Shown: one piece after another, positions 11,431-21,595 of the stretch
How positions within the stretch are numbered: position 1 is the first letter of the stretch
How the letters are laid out: each line of letters begins with the position of its first letter
Assembly (NCBI GenBank): GCA_030490835.1
Contig: CM059971.1
Coordinates: 6,864,007-6,928,006 of the forward strand
Origin: Annona cherimola
Taxonomy: Eukaryota > Streptophyta > Magnoliopsida > Magnoliales > Annonaceae
Direction: 5' to 3'
DNA: 64,000 bases
Notes under the pieces: generated by a model
The model's database searches: none
Seen by the model: the letters and a program-made list of their open reading frames with translations, nothing else
Told to the model about the DNA's origin: nothing
Translations under genes and position numbers: made by a program

Positions 11431-11883
11431 AGGTAAGATTTTGTTTTCGGTTTGTTTTAAATAATATTTTTGCATTTAAGCATACATATAAATATGTCAT
11501 TCTCCTATACAAAAAATTCATAAAATTAATTTTTTTATGTTTTAAAGCTAGGTGGATCTAGCAAATGCCAACTTTTATTTCTTACAGGCTAATGATTATT
11601 TAACACCATTAATATATTTTTTAGGTCCATTTCAGATCATTTTAGTCAAAAAAGAATTTAAACATTACTTAAAATATTTATCAATGCTATGAAAGCTAAC
11701 CAATGGTAACTAAAGTTAACTTTCATTTCTTAGACACTAGTTGTTATTTAACTCTTTATATGTCTATAAGGAACATCTAAGCTCACTTAATTTAAAAAGA
11801 TATAATTTAGAGCTTATTTATGCGATCTTACAAAAGTTAACCCAAGCTAATTTTTATTTCTTAAATACTAATTGTTATTTTAC

Positions 11884-12180
11884 AACCTTACCAACTGAGC
11901 TACTACCCAGTTGATAAGTACCAAAGCCTCTCTTTTGCATGTTCAGGGTTTGAATCACATGGCATCCAATTGTGGGGATTTCATTCCACTTGAGTTATAG
12001 GTGAAAGCTTTGTCATCCTGTTAATATTTGGGAGTTTGTGGTCTCCTTGTTGATATTTAAGAGCTTGTATGTAGTCTTCTTCTTAAAAAATTATAAGAAT
12101 TGTCTCAAAGCTTCATTATAAGATGGTTTGACATATGATGTAAATATTCCAAATTAAAAAAGTTCATGAAAACTTATAAA
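11884..12180 (+). mobile_element. tRNA-derived SINE, degenerate
   Basis: The head 'gctactacccagttgataag' resembles box A, and 'cagggtttgaatcac' at about 11944 resembles box B. The 3' part contains 'ataagaattgtctcaaagc', a diverged form of the 3' domain seen in the SINEs at 6152 and 10460. Target duplications are not clear. Confidence 0.6.
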
Positions 12181-12246
12181 TTCTTTTGTACTAAGTTACC
12201 AACTTACATCAGTAAATAGGAGACTAAAGCTCATCACATATAAAAC

Positions 12247-12362
12247 CCATGACTTTCACATGCCCACATGGGGAAACATCCACCGGGGGCGAAGTGGGGA
12301 ATCGAACTCTTGAATAGAGGATTGCTATTAAACACTCCAACCAATCAAGCAATAACTTGGTT
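12247..12362 (-). mobile_element. SINE head fragment
   Basis: The minus sense contains 'gagttcgattcccc' (box B) about 35 bp downstream of a box A-like 'ttgattggttggagtg'. The tail is not resolved. Confidence 0.45.
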
Positions 12363-12904
12363 GGGATATAAAAGCTAATCAAAACTAAATAATGCTAAAC
12401 AAAGCTAATTAGAGTTAATTGAAACTAACTTTTTACATACGATAATTGTTAGATAACTTCATTAATAAGCTTGATTTTATTGTTCCATATTGAGACTTAA
12501 TGTAAAATATCCCTATTTTTTTTTTTTACAATTCAATCATGCCAAAATCACCTTATATTTACCTTAACTAACAATACTATTTTACATGAGTAGGAAAAGG
12601 GCAATGTTCCTTAAAGGGGAGACAATACTCCCACCGAGGATTCTTGACCAGTTGGCACAAATACCAAACTGGTGCCCTTTTCAGGTTAAGTAAGATTCAT
12701 TTATATTAAAAAATATGATGTAAACTTTAATTAATAACTAAAGTTAACCAAAGCTAATCAGAAAAAAAAGCTAACCAAAGCTAATTTTCATTTCTTAGAT
12801 ACTAACCAATGCTAACCAAAAATAACCATGTTAGCTAAATCCCAGTTTGTACGTCTTGCCTAGCATCACTTTGAATTGTTGGCCAGTAGTACCTAGCTCC
12901 TAGT

Positions 12905-13215
12905 ACTCTATGGATAAGTGTTCACAATCCCAAGTGATTTTCATTGCAACCTTCATGTATTTCTTCAAGAATAATATGCGTTCTTTCGGAATCAATGTTG
13001 TGTAAGAGGCGCATTGATAATGACCATAGATAAAGGTGTCCTTGGTAAAGGGTAAACTTTTTTGCTTGATTAAGTAATTTCTTGGCCTACAACATAATAA
13101 GGGAAGGGGTTGGAGCTAGTTGCCTAGATCAAATGGAAGATGAGGTAAGTATACAATGTTTATAACATAGTTGTCAGCATGTCTATTGTAATTTATTTTT
13201 AGGGCTTACATTTCA
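12905..13215 (+). repeat. Dispersed repeat D, copy 1
   Basis: It aligns with 61778-62075 over about 300 bp, sharing for example 'ttgattaagtaatttcttgg' and 'aataagggaaggg'. It is noncoding. Its class is unknown. Confidence 0.7.
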
Positions 13216-13782
13216 TTACTTACATCTTGAACGACAGTTCTATAATCCGATTTTACATCTTTTAGCTCGCCTTGTATCAAGGCAACACAATTCGACACTT
13301 CCTTCGGTCGTGCATCAGTTGTTCGTAATATGGTTTATTTCTTAGTCCGCATAAATCCAAATTGTTAGAGATTGTTTGTTTTTAAAAGAATTTTCTTAAT
13401 AGTTCCTGTAGATAGTGAGCCAACAATTTGAAAAAGAAATGCGGATGATCGATTGCAGTGAGTTTTAAAGAAGCTAGATATGCACATGTTGAATCCTTAT
13501 TAAACTTTGTTCCTCATGCATCGTTGGAAGTTCCAGTTTTATTTTACGTCTGTTTCCAAGCATGACTTATTTTAGTTAAAGTGTGGATTGTATAAAAGTT
13601 AAAAGCATGGAAATGGAAATGATAAGCTATACCATGTAAATTTCCCAAAAGAGCAAATACTCTTAAGAGAGTGCAATGCCGAAGACATCTTCTAGGGGCC
13701 TAGGGGCGAAAATTGAGATGCGTCACACAGGCAAGTTCAATCCGAAGCCAACCTTATGTGTTCTAATTATTTTAGCAAAAGG
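13216..13782. other. No feature recognised
   Basis: This is AT-rich sequence without long frames, RNA motifs or repeat ends that I can define. Confidence 0.4.
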
Positions 13783-14070
13783 ATCATTTTTGATTGGTCT
13801 GAAATGAGTTATATTTAATTTATAAATCAGTTTTCACTAATCTAAAAATACATATTTATTTTGAATTGTCAAAAATAGAGGCATTTTATTCATGTTTCAA
13901 TAATTTACAATGACTAAAATACGCTTGCATTTAAAAATCCAAAAGAAATATATACGCTTTAAAATTGGTAAAACTTAGTTTATTGATTAATCATAGCTAG
14001 AATAACAATTTTGTAAAATGCTAAAATAAATAAAAAAATATTTTGGACTAGTCTAAGATGATTAGGCCTC
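13783..14070. mobile_element. Foldback element, family F (diverged)
   Basis: The left end 'ggatcatttttgattgg' and right end 'agtctaagatgatt' are roughly inverted. The interior carries the family phrase for both arms ('tttaatttataaatcagtt' and its diverged inverse near 13975). Erosion makes the boundaries approximate. Confidence 0.45.
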
Positions 14071-14330
14071 ATTATTTTACCCATTTTACTCAACTTATTT
14101 TTTACATTTTTATTCTTATATTTGCAATTGTTGGATTGTAAAAAATTATGGGAAACGTGCGATTAATTGAAAATTATAGGAATATAGTTGGAATAAATAT
14201 GTTTGTTGTATATAGTTAGTTAAAAAATAATTAGAATGTATAAGCAAAAGCCAAAAAAACAGTGTAATTAATGGAACAATGATTAACCAAATCTCATGGC
14301 TCCGACACTTGGACGGTAACAAACGCGCCC

Positions 14331-14742
14331 TTGGATTTCCAATTGCCGGAACCCACACGTGCAGAAGGATCATCCGGCCGTGCTGCTAGGATGGTTGCAA
14401 TTTCTGGCCGTTGGATTGCTATAGCTGGCACGTGTGGCTGTCTTAGGGTGCTTGAGGCTGGATCTGGTGGTTGGGTTGATCGTCAGCTAAAGAAAGTGAT
14501 GGATCCGTCAGTGCGGAGGTTGGGCGAAGGCCATGGCTGGGCTGCTGAATCAAATGAGGCAGTGGTAGCTTTGAGGCGATTGAAGATGGACGGCAACGAT
14601 TGCAAGTTGTGCCGTTGATGATGGGCTTCGATCAATGGGAAATGGCTATGGAGATGCTTAACCGGCCGGAACCTGAGGAGATAAAAGGCGTGTTTGCGGG
14701 GCTTGTGGTTACGAAGCACTCTTTTTCAGTGTGATCCTGTAT
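14331..14742 (+). pseudogene. GC-rich exon-like relic, product unknown
   Basis: This island is far more GC-rich than its surroundings. One frame is open from 14331 to 14618 (95 residues). A second frame on the same strand is open to the stop at about 14732 and reads as ordinary protein ('IKGVFAGLVVTKHSFSV' at its end). The join between frames near 14570-14620 looks like a frameshift. I do not recognise the family. It may be a captured gene fragment or a pseudogene; flanking element ends were not found. The opposite-strand frame at 14483-14719 is probably a shadow. Confidence 0.35.
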
Positions 14743-14756
14743 GTATTGATTGTAGA

Positions 14757-14822
14757 ACGACAATAGTACATTATGACGCAGTCAACCACACGACAATAGT
14801 ACATTATGACGCAGTCAACCAA
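14757..14822 (+). repeat. Two perfect 33-bp tandem copies
   Basis: The phrase 'cgacaatagtacattatg' starts at 14758 and again at 14791, immediately downstream of the GC-rich relic. Confidence 0.9.
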
Positions 14823-15446
14823 AAGGTGAAAAAGCATCCTAAAAGTTCATAATATTCTCACCAATGATGGTGGAAATTTTCCAATACACACAATAAGTTA
14901 TCAATGCTAAGACCGAATTACTCAAAAATGCAGTCCAAATTAAACAGAACTATATGTTATCTCATCATTCTTTAGGAAATACTGCAATATTAGAGGCCAT
15001 TTGTATAGCAGTAACAATGAGAAAAATTATAACAAGTAAGACAAAGATATAATATGGTAGGAGTAAATGGAAGAAAGTTAAAATAAATAAATTATCAAAA
15101 GAGTTAAAAATAGAAAGAGTACTTGTATGGAAAAGTATTAAATAAAAAGATAATATTAGAATAATATAATCGTTAATTAAAACATCAAATCATATCAAAA
15201 GGTGTATAATAAAAAGTGAATAATTTTTAAATTGTAATGCTCCATTGATATTGAGGAAAAAATGGGAGAATTTTGTGAGGAAAAATTTTTAAAAAGCAAA
15301 TTAAGACTGATATGATATAATATGGTTAATGATTAGAAATACAATTAATAAAGTTAAAATAAACAAGATGGCTGTAAACAAATATAAAAAATGATTGAAA
15401 TATAAAAGTAATGATTAAAAAATATAGCACTTGGATGTCATATTAT

Positions 15447-15727
15447 GGGTGTGTTTGGGAATGAATAAAACTTTTTGTGAAAAGTTTTGAAGAATAAAAG
15501 TTGTCAAATGATGTGATATGATAGGGGTAATGATGAGGAGTAAAGAGGATAAAGTTAAAATAGATAGGTTAGTTGTATAGGTAATTGTGTAGAAATGATT
15601 GAAAAGTAGGGTAGTTTGTGTTGGAAGATGTAAAAAAATAATTAAAAAATAGAAGAGTTGTAGAGAATGAAAAGTTTTAGATTGAAAAGTTTTAGGTGAA
15701 AAGTTTTTGTTATTGCCAAACACCCCC
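15447..15727. mobile_element. Tourist-like MITE, family H copy 4 (reverse)
   Basis: Ends GGGTGTGTTTGG and CCAAACACCCCC are flanked by TAT on both sides (15444-15446, 15728-15730). The interior is inverted relative to the copy at 858. The antisense 102-residue frame across it is a by-product. Confidence 0.88.
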
Positions 15728-16061
15728 TATATCAAAACGAGCACAAAAACTGGTAAAAAAAATTCTCCTTTCCCACTGCCAAACGGGTTACGTGTTCTCA
15801 AATACACTCTTAGTTTAAGCATTAGAGTATTATATCATACTTTTGTAAAAGGATGATGATTCAATGCGCATATATGCACTAAGCCTTAGCATATACAAGC
15901 ATACTGAATTTTTGAAAATTTTAAATTTTTACGTGGCCCCACACGTTTTGTTTATATGATAAAATTCTTTCCATTTTTGATTTCCATATATTTTTATATT
16001 TTAAAAAAAGTCTTCATTGCATTTATAAGACTGAAAACTATAAATTTTTGAAATTATATAT

Positions 16062-16420
16062 ATATGGGATTTGTTCGGGTGCATGCGACTGCACCGTGGG
16101 CCCCACATGATCATCAATGGGAAATCCTCCCCACCCATTGTATTTAGAATTGTCCACTTTATTAACGAACCAATTTTCATCTAAATCGAATATGTGTGTG
16201 ATCCCCATCTTAAAATGGTGCAAAATCAACATCATAAAATAGTTTAATATAAATATTAAGTTTAAAGTAGTTTTTTTAACATCTAAACCGTCTAAAGTAT
16301 GATTTTTATATGGATAAATGATTGTATAAAGTTTCATTACGATCTAATATGTGCGGGGCCTATTTTATAGCGGACTGCACCGTAATTATGGTGTAGTCCG
16401 ACTGCACTGGATCATATCCC
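16062..16420. mobile_element. Foldback element, family G copy 1, in TA repeats
   Basis: It is bounded by TA repeats on both sides (16053-16062 and 16421-16432). The left terminus contains CGGGTGCA-6 nt-TGCACCG and the right terminus GGACTGCACC-7 nt-GGTGTAGTCC (one mismatch); each can form its own hairpin. The arms are inverted: 'aaccaattttcatctaaatcg' on the left pairs with diverged sequence on the right. The antisense 99-residue frame is incidental. Confidence 0.7.
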
Positions 16421-16432
16421 TATATATATATA

Positions 16433-16826
16433 AAGAGAGCATTTCTTATGCAGTGAAGCTGTAACATAGTTAATAGTGCATTTGGCCCAACATGAGCCCC
16501 ACATGTACTTAATTATATGATACTTTATATAATAATTTATTCATATATAAATTATATAGGAAATATTTAAATGTTAAAAAATAATTTTAGAATTGTTATT
16601 TACACCAAACTATTTTATTAAGTTGAATTTGTACGATTTTCAAATAAAATCCATATATATATCCGATTAGGATGAAAATTAATATGATAATAGAATATAT
16701 AATTCTAAATAGAATGGGTGGAGTACATTATAATTTTATAACCATATGGATCCCATTTTAAGGTAGCCGCCCCGTAATTGTAGTGTAGTAAAGTTGCATC
16801 TAAATATTTCCCATATATATTAAGAT
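16433..16826. mobile_element. Foldback element, family G copy 2
   Basis: This second element directly follows copy 1 and shares its TA stretch. Its interior 'caaactattttattaagttg' and arm 'gatgaaaattaatatg' match the element at 55750. The right end 'ccgtaattgtagtgtag' matches the right end of copy 1. The terminal hairpins are eroded. Confidence 0.65.
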
Positions 16827-17339
16827 AAGGGCTCGTTAGCTGGGCCAAAAGATGTACTTTTTATTTTTTATAAAATTTTTGTCTTAATTGTATTTAATTT
16901 ATATATCAAAATTTATAACTTTTAGAAATACATGGATATTTTTTTTAATAAAAAAACAACAGTTTTTGGATCACTTCCCTTTTACCATAAGCAATACAAA
17001 GTTGTAATTTATAATGTAAGAATAATAATAATTGCGTTTAAATCAGTCAAATTATATTAATACGAGTGTTTTAATATTAATTTTAGTTAAAATTTGTTTT
17101 AAATGTAAAATCGGGGTGACTCATGATGAATTGGATGTTTTTGGGTTTTTGCACAACTTTCTAAGTACGGACAATAGTAGATTTAATTCTAAGATTTTAA
17201 ACAATTGGAAAACTAACTTTTAAAGTTTGATTCTTTTGGGCAGAGGGTCTTCCAGTTCTGTTAAAACAGGCCCATGGAGATGGCAGATTAAATTCAATAA
17301 GAAATTGCAAAAATGGTCCAAGGTTGTCCCTTCTGTTTT

Positions 17340-17745
17340 TGGCCCATGATGCTCTATTATTTCTGCATGCTTGTAGAAAGAAGCCAGAGATGATGCTGGA
17401 AATGTTAAAGGTATATGAAAGAATGTCAGGTTAGAAGGTGAATAGAGACAAAACAACTATATTTTTTAGCAGGAACACCAACAGAGAAGATGGGAGATTA
17501 ATAGAAGACCTGATTGGTTCCAAAGACAATCGAATGGAAAAATATTTGGGACTGCCTATCTGGTTTGGATGGAATAAAATCAAGTTATTTCAAGGCATCA
17601 AGGAAAGAGTATGGCAAATAGGTTATGCACCATTATCTCAACAGTTGACACATCATCAAATTCAAAAGCATGCAATTTCAAAATTCTCTCGAACTAAGAT
17701 ACCTATGTATGATTTGAATAACAGCTCACTGGAGATGGATGGCTA
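17340..17745 (+). pseudogene. LINE (L1-type) reverse transcriptase fragment
   Basis: The frame reads through the end of the palm and the following region of a plant L1-type reverse transcriptase: 'HDALLFLHACRKK' at about 17346, then 'NRDKTTIFFSRNTNRED' (17438 onward) and 'EKYLGLPIWFG' near 17540. The first aspartate expected before 'DALLF' is absent (His), and an in-frame TAG at about 17429 breaks the frame. Only a small part of the roughly 1000-residue ORF2 is left; no endonuclease domain, 3' end or tail was found. It ends next to the kinase pseudogene. Confidence 0.72.
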
Positions 17746-17864
17746 AAATCCTTCATGTTTGTTGTCGGTTAATACCTTTTTTGATGCTTTGTCAATTTAT
17801 ACTTGGACCCAACTGGATTGCAGCTTCAAATATAAGCCATTGAGTGGCTAGAACTTTTCGTGGC

Positions 17865-19065
17865 TATCTTGCCTCCAACAAAGAAATTGTGACCTCATTA
17901 TTGGAATAAATCGGCATCCCATGAGAACAATTATTATAGGGAGTTGGAAAGCATCCCCTGAAAAAGGCTGGTTGATTTGGTGGTGAAAGGCTTGGACTTT
18001 CACTCTCGAGCATGGCAACAACCGAAGACACGCAGGGTCGATCTGATGCATTGTCTTGCACACATAAAAGCCCTATATGGAAGCACTCCACAGATTTCCC
18101 TACATCACGTCTCGTGTAATAATAGATCCATCAACTCCAATCCTCTGTTTTCCTTACATAGTTGCCATGCTTGACACATTAAATTTTTTTATAATTAATG
18201 TAGGATAGCTGGAATGGAAGAGTATTTAATAGAAGTAATAAAGAGTGACACTTTTCAAACTTACATATGCAGTGAGGCTGGATGCAATGTCTTCCTGCGA
18301 AAAATCAGAATTCCTTTTTCCACTGATAATCTCTAGAATTATGATTCCAAAGCTGTAGATATCAGATTTCATGGATTAAAGCCCATTGGCAGCATACTCC
18401 GGAGATATATAGCCACTATATTCACGATCAAAAAGAAAAGAATTATCTTTCTCGCATTACAATTATAACATATAATTAAAAGAGAGAAGTGGGGAGTTAG
18501 TTATGTACTAATAAGTGGCTATTGTTTATAGTACTCACTATGTTCCAACAACTTGATTGGTGATCTCTTGAATCTGATCCTCACAAAATATCTTTGCCAA
18601 TCCAAAACCTGAAATTTTAGGATTCATATCCTTATCCAAAAGAATGTTGCTGGTTTTCAAATCTCCGTGAATGATTCTTAGCCTAGAATCATGATGAAGA
18701 TAGAGTAGCCCTCGTGTGACTCCCAAAATGATATTGAAGCATTTTTCCCAGTCTAACAATGTGCGTCGATTGGGTGAGTCGCGTTACTAATAAACTTTAG
18801 AATAGAATCAACAATAGAGGAATTAAAAGCTACAGTTTTACCAAACAGAAACAAATCTAAGCTTTTATTTGGCATGTACTCATAAATCAACATCTTTTCA
18901 TCGTCTTCAATGCAATAACCTAACATCCTAACTAGATTTCTATGTTGAAGCTTAGCAATCAACAAAACTTCATTCTTGAATTCTTCTAGACCTTGTCTAG
19001 AGTACGTAGACAACCTCTTTATTGCTATTTCTTCTCCTCTTGGAAGAATGACCCGTGTTATTAAA
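17865..19065 (-). pseudogene. G-type lectin S-receptor-like kinase, kinase domain pseudogene
   Basis: The minus strand carries the kinase part of an S-domain receptor kinase in several exons. Exon 1 (about 19065-18838) has 'EEIAIKRLS' with the ATP-site lysine and '[13 protein letters not shown]'. The next segment (18759-18538) has '[12 protein letters not shown]' in place of HRDLK and '[11 protein letters not shown]' in place of the DFG motif, and ends 'VVGT' at a GT donor, the usual intron position. Exon 3 (about 18430-18275) has 'SGYISPEYAANG' and an in-frame TAA at 18376-18378. The last exon (18180-17865) has 'ENRGLELMD', a stop plus frameshift, then 'GLLCVQDNASDRP' and the family C-terminus 'NEVTISLLEAR'. 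A 26-codon insertion breaks the domain after 'DLFLFGK'. Extracellular lectin, PAN and transmembrane parts are absent. It is nonfunctional as read: the metal-binding Asp is lost and stops are present. Confidence 0.9.
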
Positions 19066-19688
19066 AGGAAAATAAAACAATGAACTATATATTAGCATGA
19101 TAGCAAATCTTTATTATTGGGCTATTTGCATAGATTCCTAAAGCATAATCATCCTTATCGGGCATTTATGTCATTTAGATGAATTATTGTTTTAATTAAA
19201 CGTCTGAGTCAAGCAACTACATGGCTTTTAAGAAATATTTGTAAGGCATGCTCGTTTTTTGCTATAAATTTTTGTTCAACATAATTAGGAGTGCAACTTG
19301 TATGGCTAGGTTTAATTTGGAACCGTACCTTTATTTTATTTTAAAAAACTTCTATCCTACTCTACTTGAAGTCAAGTTGATTTGAGGTTTACCATACTGT
19401 ATTTTTTTAAATGTTGAGTTGATTTCGGTTTCATTTTCAAATTCTTTCATTAAAAAAGTCTTTGTATTATACTTTTAAATATATTTATCAACTATGTTAG
19501 TAGATAAAACAAGCTTTTATATTTTTAAAAGATATATTTTGTATCTTTAAATGCATAATATTTTATAGAAAAATATATTAATAATAATTCAAATTGGTTA
19601 TGGGTACCCGAACTCTAGAATCCATCATACCTTAATTAAATTAGGTATTTTTTTTCACTTAAAATCTACTCTACCCTATTAGTATAAA
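19066..19688. other. No feature recognised
   Basis: This AT-rich stretch lies between the kinase relic and a short tandem duplication. No upstream exons of the receptor kinase (lectin or PAN domains) are visible here. Confidence 0.4.
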
Positions 19689-19689
19689 A

Positions 19690-20014
19690 ATAAAATCTAT
19701 TCTACCCATTTTAGGGTACTCAATAGTTTAACATATAAGTACCTTACCCACATTGAATCCTAAATATAATGTTATTTTTACACTTTTCCTTACAGATAAA
19801 TTGTAACTCCAATTTAATCAAAAAAATTTTAACTCCAATTTAGTTAGTTATCACTTTGTTCTATCAATATTATTTTTCAACATTTAATAGGAATATTTTT
19901 TATGAGGCTTCAAGATAGTTTTAAATCAATTGTTACTTAAATATTCATCTATATGCATGAATAAAATCTATTCTACCCATTTTAGGGTACTCAATAGGTT
20001 AACATATAAGTACT
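19690..20014 (+). repeat. Tandem duplication interrupted by an LTR element
   Basis: 'ctattctacccattttaggg' occurs at about 19690 and again at 19968, giving a unit of about 278 bp. The rest of the second unit continues at 26572-26800, on the other side of the LTR element. Confidence 0.8.
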
Positions 20015-21595
20015 TGACGAGTTGCGTATACATTTATTAAATTGCTCGCTATTTACGCAAGTATACGTGTTGTGTCAAGTAATAAAAAGTGAGTAGAGTA
20101 TCGTTCTCACGAGGAATTATTAACCGGAATTATTATTTAGCTTAACTGCTTTTGAAGGTTGTAAAATTCTAGTTTTGTGAATTAACTAAGCTAACGATTG
20201 TGAAACAGAAATCAGAGTAGAGATCACAGAGACTACTGGATACTCAAAGCGAGTTTACTGATTAGGGATAGCAGATGGATAGATCGAAATCCTTGAATCT
20301 AAACTATATTGCTTTGGTTCCTGTTAAGCGGATTTGCATATGAATTTACTAGCCCAAGTTCATGTATCTTCATATACGTCTTCCAACAGTATATAAAACT
20401 AATTACACCCGATTTAAGTGCCATTGTTTCCATGCTATTAAATAAAGTGAAATTGATAAGTTCATAACTTGTATAATGACTACACAGGGTTTAACGGTAT
20501 ATTCCTATCCGTTAAACGACTCTCCTTATACAAAGGTTGAAACCTGTGCCTTACACGTGGATCTGGCAAATATCTCCCTTTTCCAAGGGTAAATAGAGCA
20601 ATTAAATCATCATACAAGGTAGCTAATCTTGTAAAAGTATTAAACTCACACATGCAAAGGTAAATTATATGCAATCATATATATAAGTTTAAATATTCAT
20701 TCCTAAATATTCTAAGAACTAAGAAACAATATAGTTTAGAATTTAATTCATCTTAACTATCCATCTAATGGAGGTTTAGCTCAAAGACATGATCTTAACA
20801 TCCAATACATCCAAATAAAAAGTATCCATAAGGAAGAGAAAAAAATTGGAAAGAATAAGAAAAACTGTTTTTCGGCAGTTTTCACCAACAGGACTTGAAT
20901 TCCTTCTTCAATCCGAGCTTTAATCTTGATTCCCGATTTCTCTTGCATTGTAGTTCGTTCTCCCCTTCTCTTCTCTCCTCTTTTTTTTCTTCTCTTGCGC
21001 GAACCCATAGGATCTATATATAAAGTCTCCATTTTGCGCAGCTTATGCACTGGAATATTCGCGTACGGATGCATATTGGCGCCTAGGCGCCCCTGGTTGG
21101 CGCCTAGGTGCCAACTTCCTGGATGCAATTACTGTACTGTGGCTTGAACCCCGTCTGCATTCAAGTTTCACGTAGAAAAGGTGGCGCCTGGGCACCCCTG
21201 TCTGGCGCCTAGGTGCCAACTCTCTAGAAGTCATGCTGTGGTGTGTGTGTGTGTGTGTGTGCTTGTCAATGGCCAAGGTAAGTAGAGTGGCGCCTGGGCA
21301 CCAATGGGTGGCGCCTAGGCGCCAACTCTCTGGTTCTGGATGCCTCAGCTTGCATTCAATTCATCCGCTCTGCTATCATACGTCCCGTCCTTCCTACAAA
21401 AAATGGAAAAACTAAATAAATAAACTAAAAAAGCCTAAATAATGCAAAAATTACTTAAAAATTAATTAATGCTCCTAAAATGCAAAATGGATGAAAATTA
21501 AGCTAAATAAGTGCAAACTATGCCTAATCTCTCGAACTAACGCATAAATAAAGTCTAAAATGGGTCATGATAACTCGTAAAAATACAAGTTATCA
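20015..21595 (-). repeat. 3' LTR of the Athila-like element
   Basis: It is 1581 bp. In the minus sense it begins TGATAACTTG and ends CTCGTCA. A candidate TATA box (TATATATA) lies at about 21014-21021. Upstream of it in transcription order are three pairs of GGCGCC-type palindromes (21078-21323) and a GT microsatellite (21241-21261). The antisense and sense frames at 20781-21415 lie in this region and are not genes. Confidence 0.9.
21078..21323. repeat. Paired 14-bp palindromes, GGCGCCTAGGCGCC type
   Basis: Motifs start at 21078/21099, 21183/21204 and 21289/21310. Spacing within a pair is 21 bp each time, and pairs recur every 105-106 bp. The consensus GGCGCCTAGGCGCC is a perfect palindrome; variants carry GGTGCC or GGCACC halves. 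They sit upstream of the candidate TATA box in the element's sense, where LTR enhancers lie. Confidence 0.9.

Larger units (their letters stand above)
11560..12840. repeat. Interrupted cluster of an imperfect 'aagctaaccaaagctaa' repeat
   Basis: Phrases such as 'agctaaccaaagctaat', 'tttcatttcttagatacta' and 'gttatttaac' recur at about 11690-11760, 11830-11885, 12368-12480 and 12735-12840. SINE sequence lies between them. No coding frame survives. Confidence 0.5.

Noticed and set aside
20781..21128. 115-residue minus-strand ORF
   Set aside because: It lies wholly in the LTR of the Athila-like element across the palindrome array, and the other LTR does not preserve the frame.
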